The notes under the pieces are model-generated. The model had not been told where the DNA came from. It saw only the letters and a list, made by a program, of their open reading frames with translations, and did not search any database. The translations under genes and the position numbers were made by a program. A DNA stretch of 64,000 nt from contig BCIK01000019.1 in assembly GCA_039545295.1 (NCBI GenBank), positions 1-64,000 of the forward strand. Direction: 5' to 3'. The stretch is from Udeniomyces pyricola (lineage: Eukaryota > Basidiomycota > Tremellomycetes > Cystofilobasidiales > Mrakiaceae). This document shows, one piece after another, positions 34,688 through 46,729 of the stretch (its first letter is position 1; each line of letters begins with the position of its first letter).

Positions 34688-35023
34688 GACGGGGACAGAT
34701 GGGGTGATTGAAGGTGAAGGAGGGTAGTACCTGAGTCGATACGCGTGCGTGGGAGGTGGTTTCGTCGGGAAATCGCTGGCTACTAATTAGGCTGCCAGAA
34801 CTGACATGTAACATGCGATATGTGACATGTGACATTTCCGATCTGATATGTGACATGTGACGAGTGACATATGACGAGTGACATGTGACATGTTCCATGT
34901 GACTGCAGTGATCGAGGGCAGTCTGAGTGTAGTTCCTGCTGCAGATCCCGTATACAACACATCAACCCATCTTTCATATACCCCCCCCCCCCGCCCCTTC
35001 GCTCCCCGATTCAGTGATCCACC
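34688..35023. promoter_or_regulatory. Divergent promoter region, eIF2B epsilon / Sac1
   Basis: A 336-base gap between divergent start codons. It contains an array of TGTGACATG-type repeats (34801-34903) and a poly-C run interrupted by one G (34981-34997) just before the Sac1 ATG. Both genes are probably controlled from here (inference). Confidence 0.6.
34801..34903. repeat. Degenerate TGTGACATG/CATATGTGA array
   Basis: About ten imperfect copies of GACATGTGACATATG-like units, partly palindromic because CATATG and ACATGT are self-complementary. It lies between divergent eIF2B epsilon and Sac1. Confidence 0.8.
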
Positions 35024-38000
35024 ATGCCCACTCATAGAGCTCTCAATGTGTACATCAGCTCAGATGCCTACGCAAGTCTTCTCATCCTACAAATTTGCCA
35101 GCTGTCCCGCCACTTTCAGTTCCCTCTGCTGCCCAGGCCGAATCTCCTCCCTTCACACCAAACGCTGCGCAGAGCAATCTCGACGCCCCCTCCCCAATTC
35201 CTCTGCATTTACTAACCTATTTCCTTCCCTTGCAACCTCCTTCGCTCCGCCGACGACTACAGGTCTTTGAGCCAGTCGCGTCTAGTGCCGCCGAAAAAGT
35301 TGCCCCGCGAGAGACTCTTGTCGTCAACAGGCTTTCGGGAGAGATTGCCTTGAACCGTTAGTTCTTTCTCGACTTACACTCTTTGTATCCTGCACGGCCC
35401 ATCAAACACACCCACTGTCGATCGCCAGTGGCACACAGAGATACCAGTGAGGTCAACTCGACGACCACATAGGGGACAAATGTGTCCACCACATTCACGA
35501 CCAACGCTCTCCGTAGTCAAACCTACGCTAGCGACCTGCCCTGCCGGGCTATCACGCGTGGCTTAATTACAGCCAGTCGGCCACACATTCCAGCCCTGGC
35601 AAAATCCCTGTGTAACGCACCTTGAAGAAATGCCTTTTATGTCGTTTGTCTAGGCGAAAGGAGCAGGCCGCAGTCGACGACAACCCTATCTATCGCTGTA
35701 TCTGTGGTGGCCCATGCTCCGTGACAGTTGCAGATGCGCCGTATCCTAGTTTTCTGTCCTTTACTGATGGCGCCTCTACCATTCTCCAACTTCCACATTC
35801 ATACTTAGCCCCCGGACTTGCTGCTCCCATAGCGCAGGAAAGAGTTGTGACCGTCTACGGCATCCTCGGCGTTATCTCTCTCGCAACCAGTACGTACCGC
35901 CAAACGTCCGACCAATCTCGCATCTATCACTCACGCTTCGTTCGTACGTTAATCTGCTTTGGTCATCGCTCCCTTGCATAGCCGATTACCTTATCCTCAT
36001 CACCCACAAGCATCCTGTCTGTCGATTCCTCGGTCACGAGATTTCGCTCGCAACTTCCTTCCGCCTCCTGCCCATCTCACCACCGTCTTCGGTTTCTGCC
36101 TCGGCCAACGATCCTCTCGAGTCTCACCTGCTCAAACTTATCTCACAAGGGCTTGAGGGCTCTCAGCTGTTCTTTTCCTACAGCTATGACCTTACGAACG
36201 CTCTTGAGCGGCAGCACAGAGGCCAGCAGGCCGGAGAAGAGGAATCCCTGGCCATGCTCGCGGACGACCGATTCTTTTGGAACAAAGGGTTGGCTGGCCG
36301 GTTCCTGGAGGACGCCGAGCTGAGTCGGTTCGTTTTGCCCGTGATTTACGGATGTAAGTCTTCAGTGCTGATATACTTCGGATTCCCAATGTATAACCTT
36401 ACATTTGGTTACTGAACGAGCATACCAAACTACCATCACTAAATGTAATTGTTTTGCCTTCTGTCATCGCTTGTTGGCCAATATCCTTCCCACACTCCTC
36501 TCCCTCCTCCTTATTATACACCCGCTCGGATGTATGTTTCTTACCTTAAGCTTTCGAGTTTCGTCAAGCGACTCTGTCACTTGCGCAGCCCTTCCTCTTT
36601 GCCCTCATCTCTCGTCGATCCCGCTACCGACCTGGTACGCGATTTTTCGCTCGCGGCATCGATCACGACGGCCACACTGCCAACTTTGTCGAGACCGAGC
36701 AGATCATCCTGGTTGATCAGCCGGGGCCGAGCGGCGAGAAGTCTGGGGGCAACCAACAGATGTACAGCTTTGTGCAGATTCGGGGGAGCGCCCCAATCTT
36801 CTGGGCTCAAATCAACAACTTGCGGTACACACCCGACTTGCAGGTCATGGATTTGCCTGAAACAGTAAGCAAATCTCTTTCACTACGGACCTTGGTCCTT
36901 CAGTCAGCTCACAAGGCCGTTCTTCCAACATATCCGCGTCAAACCCATCGCAGACCACCGCCCTCAAAGCTCATTTGGACGATCAGATTGCCAACTATGG
37001 TGACGTCACGCTCGTCAACCTCGTCAATCAGGTCAAGTACGAGAGGCCTGTCAAGGAAGCCTTGGAAAATGCTATGCTCGTTGTCAATGAGCCTCGAGCC
37101 AAGTATGTCTACTTCGACTTCCACAAGGAGTGCAAAGGAATGAGGTTCGATCGTGTGAGCACCCTCGTCGATGGTTTGAAGGGACAGCTGGAAGGTCAAT
37201 CGTAAGTGAGATTCATATTTGTTGTCGCCGGGCTTTTCAATGCCAAACTCTCCGAAGCCTGCAACATGTTGACCAAGGATCTCGGGTTCGCTTTGATGAA
37301 CAGATGGTTCGAGTGCTCGGCTTCGCCCGAGGAGATTGAAGCTGGTCGCCTGCCCGAACCTCGTCGAGTCCAATCGTCCGTTATTCGAACAAACTGTGAG
37401 CGAAAATCTGACTACTGAGTTTGGGTTTGAGGCTGTCTGCCTTCAAAGCCGTTGTTTCGGCAACAAAGATAGTACATCTGAACGCGTTTCTATTTGGCAC
37501 TCTCTCCGGCAGGTATGGATTCTTTGGGTGAGTCATAACCGCCGAGACGTGAACGGTCGTCGTATCTGATCTTGCTTAGACGAAACTCGACCTTTCTGAT
37601 CGATCTTGGCTGTTCATTTATCTCATGGTATTCACTAGACCGAACCAACGTCGTTCAATCGGCCCTGGCCAAGCATGTTCTCAACAATCAGCTTCGGGTC
37701 GCTGGCCTTCTTGGACCCAACGATACCATCGAGAACTACCCTAACTTCATGCACATATTCCGAAATGGTCAGCTACTTGTTCTTTGTTTATCTGATGTCG
37801 GAAAAAAAGTTCTCATGTCTGACACAGTTTCCCTGTTGACTTTGCTCTCAAGTCTGGGCTGATCACGCCAATGTCATCTCTACTGCCTATTCTGGTACGG
37901 GTGCGCTCAAGACCGATTTCACGCGCACGGGCAAGAGAACCCAGTACGGACTTGTTCAGGATGGCTACAACTCTGTCATGAGGTACATCAAGAACAACTA

Positions 38001-39109
38001 CTATGACGGCTCAAGGCAGGTAAGTTGCTCTCTCATCAACCATGCCAGGCGAAGTGATCAGCCAGATCATCGTGATTCTGACCGCGGCCCTTGCATAATG
38101 TTGGCTTGCTCACATTCTCTGCGGTGTCTATCACCTTCTCTTCTTACTGATGCATTGTATCATATGTTATAGGACGCTCTCGATCTTCTCACGGGCACCT
38201 GGCTCGTCCGCAGGGGAGCAGCCACCCCACTGCTAGACCATCGTCCATTCATCATGCGAACCGTACGTTATATCAAGATTGTGTACGATTTTGGATGACC
38301 GCAGCTAGTTGCTTGAACATCGCTCTTTGTCCCGATCATCACTTTGTTCCTTACGCCATAGATGCCAATGGTTCTGGCCTTGGCTGTCTCGCTTAATATC
38401 TGCTCAGTCCTCTCGTCTTGGTTCTGGGGTAAGTATTCTGGAGAATTCTCGCCCGCTTCTCGCAGTCCCTCTCGTTGATTAAGGTTTTCGTTGTTAGCAT
38501 ACATGTACTGACCCCCCAGCCCTCTTCTTATATGTCATCTGCCTCAGTCCTTGCCATCAACTGGGTTTTCCTTGCCTTCTGGACTGCAGTCGCGGTAATC
38601 TCGTTCGCGTACATCTGGGCAAACGGTGTCAAGTGAGTCGTGACTCTTATAGGATCGAATCCTGCATCTTCGGCCCGCCTCGCCTCGATAACACATCGAC
38701 AGACGAACCCAACGAACATCGAACCTCCCTTCTCACACTTTTTCTCGTTTTTTTTTTTTTTTTTTTTCTCTTCCCGCTTCCCCTTTTGTATCAACACCAC
38801 AGCTACGTCGATTACCCTCGCCTCAATACTCCTTACGACATCCTCAACTACACTGGTCCCGGATTCCGAACCCCTCCGCTCGGCCGGGGTGGCTCCGGTA
38901 TTCCTTCCTTCCTCAAGACCGCGTCCTCTTCGTCCGTCGCCAAACGGTCTGGTTCGATCGCGCTCAATCAGGACGATGCGAGCAGGAGGGACAAGAGACA
39001 CGTCGGTGCTGGAGGAGGTGGGCATGGAAGTGGCCTCAGCTTGGGTGGCGGCGTCGAGGATTCGGCAGCGTTGAGAAGGAAAGGTGGCAAAGGAGGAAGA
39101 TTTGATTGA
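35024..39109 (+). CDS. SAC1: Phosphoinositide phosphatase Sac1
   Basis: ER/Golgi membrane lipid phosphatase acting mainly on PI4P. Fourteen exons, 727 aa: 35024..35071, 35263..35356, 35734..35889, 35982..36353, 36551..36864, 36954..37201, 37304..37395, 37513..37527, 37639..37767, 37853..38019, 38173..38262, 38362..38428, 38548..38632, 38803..39109. The N-terminus [14 protein letters not shown] matches Sac1 and spans a GC-AG intron (GCAAGT donor at 35072). Other blocks are [31 protein letters not shown], and the catalytic CX5R loop CMDSLDRTN near 442-450, assembled from three exons with a 15-base microexon at 37513. [19 protein letters not shown] and TRTGKRT follow. Two membrane segments lie at about 577-597 and 600-625, followed by a longer glycine-rich tail. 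The exon 3 start could be 35728, adding two residues. The junction before LISRRS (36551) is less certain. Confidence 0.93.
35357..35733 (+). other. Long intron 2 of Sac1
   Basis: This intron is 377 bases, longer than its neighbours. It contains a small inverted repeat (GGGGACA...TGTCC near 35471-35489). I could not find C/D or H/ACA snoRNA boxes or a second exon. Confidence 0.4.
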
Positions 39110-39719
39110 GTGGGGCCCTCAGGATGTATGGAGAGGATGTGGGAAGATAAAGAGGGGAGAAGAGGCGGAACGTTTCGTTTTGGAAGGAAGGACGTGATGG
39201 GTTCGACGGTTCAACCGGAGGAACAAGCGAAGGGCATGCAGAGGCTTGGTTGTCTCGCCAGAAGCCAGCTGTGACAGAGGAAGAAGGAGCGAAGTTGCAA
39301 GACAATCAATTCCACTTCGTCGTTGGATAGCGTTTCAGTGATATTCTGACTCTTTAGATTTCGTTCTCTCTTGTTTGTTCTCCTTCTTTTCGTTTCTTGA
39401 TCCTCGTGATAAATTTCTGATACAACGTGTTTGTGTTCTGAGTTTCTCGTTTTGGTCGCATGTCGACGGATGAAAAGTAAGGGGTTCTGGCGACATACTC
39501 GAGCTCGAGACGTCTTGAATTACCAACACGTTTCCGTCACGTTCGCTCGCTCGGCAAGGACCCATATGAGACAAATAACTGCCTAATGATCGTCAAGCAA
39601 AGTCACCAATATCCTTCATTCTCGACCAACCCAGGACAACCTGTTTTTTTATGGTCGATTTTCCAATTATTCTAGCTCTACAGTTGCTACCTCTCCCATA
39701 AGCATGCGTCCTGATAAGA
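39110..39719. other. Convergent intergenic region, 610 bases
   Basis: This lies between the stops of Sac1 (+) and the CCCH gene (-) and should hold both 3' UTRs. AT content rises after about 39330. No gene or repeat of note. Confidence 0.6.
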
Positions 39720-42700
39720 TCAAAAGCCCGTGAAGTCTTCATCGTCCGAGTCGTCATCTCCGGACTCGTGTAGGGTGATGAAGCGGCATTGAGCACCAAA
39801 CTAAGAAGGCAAGATTGTCGGAGCAAGAAGAAAAAGAAGGGGGGGGGGGGCATCAAAAGCAATTAGTCGGTCAAGTGGCAGACCATCGCAGGTTGCAAAG
39901 ACAAGGGATTGGTGAATGGAAGCATGTTTATCATATCAGCAAGGACTCGGTAGCTTCTTCTTCGGGACGGGTGATTCCAGAGAAAGAACCAGCGTAGAGT
40001 AGTCTCGCCTCGTCGATCCTTTGTCTGTTCCCTTTCCTCCCTTTCTGTTACACGACAACAAAAAAAAATAGACAGCCAAGCCAAGCCAAGCACGACTAAC
40101 CTTGCAAAAGCTTGTCGTTCTCTCAATGTTTGGGCATCGATGTCCGTGAACGCACTCTTCTTCGTCCAACCGACACTTTCCGGCAACAAACGCCGGGCAC
40201 GGGTTCATCTTGGCAAGCTCACGAAGAGCGGCAATCATTGGTTCAGACAGAACGTGGTCGTGGGAAAAGTTGCATTTCTTGTTCTGTTGGAGATAGGGTC
40301 GGTGCAAGGAGTCGAAAGAGATTGATGTGATCGTGGACAGAGTCAGCGGACTTCACATCTCTACCAAACTGGCGATGAATATAAGATATATGAAAATAAC
40401 CAACGTTGCACCCATGGAAGGCAAGATAATGCAGGTGGCAAGGTCGGGGCATAAATGCTCTCACAGCCTAGAAGCTCGAAAGAATCGGCCCTGACTGTCA
40501 GAGCTATCAAGATACACGACACTTCAGTAGAAAGGATAGAAGTCACAGTGCTTACGTTATTAGCCTTGATGTTGAGTGCTGGCTTTTTCTTCTGGATGTC
40601 CCCTTTGCGGCAGGCGGGTCCACTGCTGACCGTGTCCCACCCTCCTGCAACAACACCCCCGGAGACGTAACCTCCAATGACGGCTGCTTGCTTGGCCCGC
40701 TGCTTACCCTTCTTTGTCGATGGAGCAGCTTCCCAACCGTCGTCTTCTCCTGCACCTGCGCTATGTCCGTTGTCAGCGCTACTTCCAGCCAGGGCAAGTT
40801 GGATCGCCCGAGCAGTCCGCGGCGAAGGAGGTCGAGTAGCAACAAGCATGTGTTGGAATTGTAGATCTTCCTCTTCTTCTATCCCATCCCAGAAAGTACC
40901 GTAATCGTCGATTCGAGGGCCAAATGATTCGGCGAAACCGGAGAAGACGTGTGAAGCTGGAAGGGTATCGATGACAAGCGGTGCGGTTTTCTTAACGGGC
41001 GACGTCTTCATAGTCGAGCTCTTCTTGTTCTTAGCGGACGGCGAGGCAGGATTAGGACCAGCAATTGCAGTAGAAGATTTCGAGGTAAAGTTGGGAGCTT
41101 TACCTCCAACATTGGATGGGAAATCTTTTACTGTCAAGTCGTCCTCGGAAAAATTGAACGGCGAAGTTGAGGATTCGATGATACTAGGGTCGGTAGATAT
41201 AGGAGAAGCGGTAGGAATCACCGAGGGTTCAGAGTCGCTGAGGGTGCCAACAGGCGAATTGATGGTTTGAGGCGCCTTGTTGTGAGCCGCGAGAAGATGA
41301 TCGACCTCTTGAGATAAAGGAGCAGTCTCTACTTCAAGTAACAAATCACTCGGACTGAGAAAGGCGGTGATAACACTGAACAAAGAGACATGCGATGCTC
41401 AGTTTCAGGGGCGTTGAACGAGGTGAGTCTTGTTTATGGAATGATCCATCAAGGTACATACGGGTTTGAATCGACAAAACGATCGGCGTGCTGCTCGATT
41501 CCGGTGGGCCTTGCCGGCAGAGGTGTCAGGAAGAAAACCTTTTCGAGTTTTTTGGCCTCAGATGGGGGTGGAGAGAGGAATGATGCGAAAGATTCACCCT
41601 GCGGTAAGGCAGCACGAGGTTGTTAACCCCATCGAGAGGAACGATCAGCTCAGAATACCGGAAAAAATGACGCAGCCGCCGACGTTTGACTTACGTAGCG
41701 AACGCCAACAAAGACTGCGTAACAGGAAGGGGTGTCAGTGAATAGCCGAGCGGTTGCCAGAATCTTGCATCGGGCCGCCTGTGGACTTTGTGTCCTAACG
41801 ACTGAGAAAACAACGATCAATCGAAGAATTGGTGAATTGATTAAACTGAGGGTTAAGCCGCAGTAGTCGAAAATTGAAGACGTCGGGCGCCCTCGAACCT
41901 ACCGTTGGAACAGCTCAAACCCCGACGAAAATCCCTTCAGGTAGGCCTCAGCTTGCTTTCTTGATTTTGTACAACGCTGTCAAGTATGAGGATTCATGAA
42001 CCACATGTCAGTCAGAAGAATTGACGCGGTATCTTATTTGTTCCAATATCTCTGCAAGTAGAGACTTACAAGCTGTTTTCCAAAAGGACTCGAGTCGTTG
42101 ATGTACAATTGAGCCATGATCGCGTCGGTGATGATGCATGGAGTCGTGGCCTTTTTTGCCAGAGCCAATCGGGTATTGAGATAGAGAATTTCAGCAGCCG
42201 CTAGGCCTGGAACAAAACAAAGGACCACAGAGTCAAGGGCAAAAAAATAAAAACAAGGGAGGAAAAAATGACACCATGGCCAGAGTCAGAGATGTGTCAT
42301 TGTCCCACGTGGAACACAGGTTAGATTGGCAGGGATGAACCTCCTTCAAAGCCGTCCTGAACGTTTTCGGGGTTGAACTGTGATTCGAGGACGAGGAAAT
42401 GAAGCATCGGGTGAATCTAGAAAGCCGAAGCCTTTGAGAATGCTGCGATGTCGACGCAAGGCCAGGACTGACCAGGAGCCCATCAGTGTCGATGAGTATA
42501 GAAATGAATGATCGTCCTCTGATAGTGATAGGCTGAATATGAGGTCAGATCGAGAGGTAGAAGTGAGTCTTAATTCAGATGCATTCCATAAGGCCATGAG
42601 CTAATTGGGCAGGGAAGCGAAGCATAAGAAAGTAATCGCGAGGGCACCAGGGCAGTGTTGCGTACGGATTCAGTATGATAAGCGAGCTGCTGGTTCAATC

Positions 42701-43114
42701 GACCGACTTCTGCTTGTAGGATGTTTTTCTCTGTCTCCGATTTGACTAATGATTCACATGTTCACGAATACAGCGAGCCAAAGCCTCGTTAAACGTCAGA
42801 AACCAACACAAAGGGGAACATGCGCCTAGAGTCGACATCATTGTACTGCATGATTGTTCCGGATGGATGCGTTGTCGCGCCTGCATGGGAGGCAGCATGC
42901 GAGCTGGCCGAGAACATGATGTTGACCGAGGCTTACTATAGGACTGCTTCCATAGCTCGAGCTCCCGCCTAGCCGTGTCGAGTTGAAGGAAGGCTAAGGC
43001 CTCTTTCTTGAACAAGTTGTCTACCAGACTGGCCAAGTCGTGCGCGGCCGAATCCCACCGAGTTCGGAGCTCGGGCGTAGGGGGTAGTGAGCTGGTGGGT
43101 TGAAGGTTGGACAT
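39720..43114 (-). CDS. Tandem CCCH zinc-finger protein with N-terminal conserved domain
   Basis: Probably RNA-binding. Twelve exons, 662 aa: complement(39720..39800, 40101..40283, 40405..40467, 40556..41375, 41462..41598, 41695..41794, 41903..41976, 42070..42206, 42341..42416, 42473..42532, 42666..42745, 42937..43114). The N-terminus (1-85) is a coiled coil ending LQAEVGRLNQQLAYHTES. A domain of alternating strands follows (ISILIDTDGLL near 97; GGLAAAEILYL near 131; CYAVFVGVRYGES near 225). It resembles the NYN-like/DUF7923 region found with CCCH fingers in other fungi (from memory, not searched). Residues 281-554 are mostly disordered. CCCH fingers follow: CHLHYLAFHGC...KKCNFSH, CPAFVAGKC...CVHGH, and a third Cys-rich block with spacing C-x9-C-x5-C-x5-H instead of the usual C-x3-H. 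The acidic end is DDEDFTGF. Confidence 0.82.
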
Positions 43115-43452
43115 GGGGAGTGGAAGATAGACCTCGGGATGGGATGCTGATGAGGATGGAGCCGTTGCTGGAAGGGGGGAATACGCGGAGAGGGGGGTCG
43201 AAACGACTAGGTGAAGGGGGGAATTCAACGAAAAGGAAAACGTCTCTCGCCCGCAGCAGCCGTTTCCTTCAAGGCGCGTGCTTGGAAGCTGCCCTGATGA
43301 CTGCAATTCGATTTCCCATCGGGTTCAACATTCGTTCAATCGTCAGTACTGATCAGTACTCAGTATACTACTAAATCCCATCACCGCGTCGTCTAACCAT
43401 CAGATCATCATCATCCGCACCCTCACCCTCCAAGCTGCATCCGACGCATCCA
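43115..43452. promoter_or_regulatory. Divergent promoter region, CCCH / MOSC
   Basis: A 338-base gap between divergent ATGs. It is purine-rich on the CCCH side (43160-43250). No distinct motif was identified. Confidence 0.5.
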
Positions 43453-45099
43453 ATGACAACCACCGCTCATCAAACCCTCAATCTTCATCAACTATGGCTA
43501 TACCCCATCAAGGTCGGCTCAAATCCTTGCTCAGTCAAATAGCTGCATCCTTTCAACGTACTCATCTGTTTCCGTCCCATTCCACCCAACCACGCATCCA
43601 TCAACAAACTCTCACAGAGCTGCAAAGGCATCCGCTTACAGACGTCCGAGTATGGTCCAGAGGGACTTAAAGTCCGCTCAACACCCTCATCTGGTATCGA
43701 TACTATCCATACGCCTCAGATTCGTCACTAATCCCAAAACCTCAATCACACCTCTGACCAAACGTGTTCAGTACGATCGACAATGGATGATCGTCGACTC
43801 GCGGACGCACAAAGCATGTACTGCTCGCCAGTTTCCAAGGGTTTGTGCTCTTTACCCGTTTAATGTGCCATCGACCCGACAATTTTGTTGACCATTTATG
43901 AACCGGTCACGTAGATGGTTCTGATTGAACCGTCAATAAGGGACGGTTTCCTACACGTCCATCTTCCGACCACTCCTTCATCGCCTTCTTCCACTTTCAA
44001 GGTCTCTACGCAGCCCGATATTTCCGGCTGGGAGAGGTAATCAATATCAACCAATGACTTTGGATTTAGCCTTAACGTGTCCGGCTGAGCCGCTTTCGTG
44101 TTCTCTATCTTCACCTCCTATTTTCTCCATCTATCCACCGCAAGTACCACCGATCTAGACCTCTGGTCTCTCAAGCTGACAGGGATTTCTCCACCCCAAG
44201 ACGCCGAGTGTAACGTCAAGCTTTCCACCTACTTGGGTCGTCCCGTCCGGCTCTTCCAGAAAGACGAATCTGCCAAACTTCGAGCTCCAGGACAGAAGGC
44301 TCCAAGCGAAGCCCAGACCGGTTACGGGCCCAGTTCGACGGTGAGTGCTCTTAGTTCAACCATGTTGACTAGATGGTCGAGAATATTAACTGGAATGTTG
44401 ACCCTGCCTTCAATTTGTCGGCATGAAAGATTTACTCGGATACCTATCCACTGCATATCATTTCCCTCCCAACGATTGAAGCCCTCTCCTCGTCCCTTGA
44501 GACTTTCCAAACCTCTCTACCTTTCGATCCCACCTCCACTAAACCTCCACCCCCTCCGTTTGAGACTAATAGTCTTGACGTCATTGTCCAACGCTTTCGA
44601 CCCAACATCGTCATCTCCATCATCCCCGCCAATATCTCAACGGTCGTCGAACCCTTTCAAGAAGATCAATGGTCGACGATCGCAGTCGGTGAAGGGGATG
44701 TCTCTGTCGTGGGTCGATGCGGACGATGTACTCTCCCAAATGTGGATCCCGTATCGGGCGTGAGACATCCATCGCTGCCGTTGAAGATGCTCAACGCAGA
44801 ACGACCTAAAGAAGTCGATGAGGTACGTTCTATGTCTTTTTCCTTTCCCATCTCTCAAGTTTCTAGCTTGGACCTAGACTCTAGCAGTATGTGAACTGAT
44901 GTGTATGGCAACCGGACACGTTATTTGTGCCTGGTCTTCATGATTTCAGTACGTCGGAGTGCCATGTCCGACCCTCGGTGTCTATGCCGTACCTCTCGCG
45001 CGGGGGTCTTTAGGGCCCGGACGGGGGATTTGGTCTGTCGGAGATATCGTCACTATCAGGTCTACAGTTGAGCGATCTTCTATAATCACCACAGATTGA
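43453..45099 (+). CDS. MOSC-domain protein, mARC-like molybdenum reductase
   Basis: Probable molybdenum-cofactor enzyme of the mitochondrial amidoxime-reducing component family, which reduces N-hydroxylated substrates with cytochrome b5 and its reductase. Seven exons, 347 aa: 43453..43512, 43618..43671, 43772..43840, 43915..44036, 44145..44340, 44430..44822, 44950..45099. The N-terminal beta-barrel has LWLYPIKSCKGI (12-25), the family signature, then YDRQWMIVD and TARQFPR. The MOSC domain includes FRPNIVI near 223 and GRCGRCTLPNVDP near 265, which holds the Cys expected to bind molybdenum, followed by SGVRH. The C-terminal PTLGVYA and GDIVTIR blocks are present. It has no N-terminal membrane anchor, unlike animal mARC, so its location is uncertain. 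The start was chosen because it gives the shortest path into the LWLYPIKS block. Confidence 0.92.
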
Positions 45100-45398
45100 C
45101 TCATGCCAATAGATGAAGGAGAATGTGACCATAAAGTGAACATCTCTCTGTTTTGTTTAAGGCTAATGATGGTTGTGTATGATATTCATGGATATCAGAT
45201 GGGTAAAAGTGCGACAATTTGATCTGGGTAAAATTTAGGGAAGGGATTGGGAAAGGAACAGGGTATCTAAAAAGAAAGAAAAAGAAATCTTATGCGGAAA
45301 TCAACATGGCCCTTTCCCTGCCATCTCCAGCCATCCATCGATCTTTCCCTGTCCTGACTCCCGCCCTTCCTAGATTCCCGCCTAGTCACTTGAACCTG

Positions 45399-46729
45399 CT
45401 ACGCTTTCGGCTGGACATTGCTCGGTTTACTGATGACGTACCCCTTCAACTTGGCCTGCATCTCCCCTCTCCTCCCAAAGTTGCCCCAGCCACCATCCCT
45501 CTCGACGCCAACGCCATGCACCTCGAGCTTCTTCCCGTCCGCAGCTGACTGCTTCTTGTCGGTCTTGAGGTAAACCTCGGCTTTCGGCTTGGCCCTCTGA
45601 CCTCCGAAAGAGACGTACGGAATCTTACCAATCGTCGGGTTCTTCGCAAAGGTCTCGTACCGCGGACTTGGCTCGTCCGCGTCGTACGAAGGCGTTTCCA
45701 CCGGGTCCTCGAAAGGTCCACGTCGATCACGCTGTGAGCCTTTCGGTCGAACACGGTCAAAGAAGGAAGGGGGGTCGAGGTCTTTGGAAGCTTTGTAGGC
45801 GTTGTAGGCGATGGAGGTTTGAGGAGTGAGTGTGGAAAGGTTCTCAAAAGAGAATATTTGGCGTATCGCTTTGATTCGGGCGCCAAAAATGCCCTGGTAG
45901 ATGCATAGACCAGAATAGGCGATGATTTAATTCCCGGGTGTAATCATCAAATTTCGGGCACACGAAGCACTCACCAGAGCCAAGTTGAAGCAGCCGATGA
46001 TGAAAAGAAGCCAAGCTGTTGCTTGGATGAAGAGCGCGACGTGGTGAGATAAAATTGTGGTGCCGATACTGAAGAGCAAACGGGATTGACGAGTGGGTAA
46101 GAAGGCAGCCCATGTTTCAAGTCCATGAGTGAGAAAGTTAGACTGACAAGCATTGAGTGAAACCCAAGACGGCAAGTCCATGCGCTGGTCCCAATGGAGG
46201 CAAGAACAGCTCGAATGCTTTGCGAACGATGGCGGGTCCACCAATCTCGGCCAGCACGAGAACGATACACGAGAGGATAAGGATGAGGCGATTGAGAATC
46301 GAGAAAAAAGGTCCACCCGTTTGACGAGGAACCGTTGTGAACTCGATGAGGTCGAGGTTTGTCGTCGTGGCGTTAGACTTAGAGGCTGAAGAGATGAGGG
46401 ATGAACGACCTGAGGCAGGGACGCCCGCTTGAATCCAGGCATTGACTCCTCGGATGTCGCTGTAAGAATCGCGTACGCAGGTTCACAGGCGGAATAATTA
46501 GCAGGACGGCAACGTTATAGGATATTTCACGTGCATCACAAACTCACGAGACCATGTAGACAATCGATGACGCCACGACCAAGAGCAGACTGATGATGCT
46601 CAACACTCGGACGATATTGAGAGCAATGAAGATTGTCGGAGAACGAGGTTTGGCGACAGTGGCGAGGGCTCCTTGGGTATGGAGCGGAAGGAGCTGGGTG
46701 GCGGATGGGTTGAGATGGAAGGGCTTCAT
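45399..46729 (-). CDS. Multi-pass membrane protein of unknown function
   Basis: Four exons, 360 aa: complement(45399..45893, 45975..46068, 46148..46459, 46548..46729). Hydrophobic segments lie at about 36-60 (FIALNIVRVLSIISLLLV...), 108-125 (LILILSCIVLVLAEIGG), 143-163 and 175-195 (IQATAWLLFIIGCFNLAL). That gives four likely membrane spans, with a soluble loop of ~45 residues between the first two. The C-terminal half (200-360) is hydrophilic, rich in Pro, Lys and Arg, and probably cytosolic. The layout resembles a basidiomycete family of uncharacterised membrane proteins (DUF7598-like; from memory, unverified). It is convergent with the MOSC gene, 299 bases apart, and divergent from Pex1. 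Confidence 0.8.
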
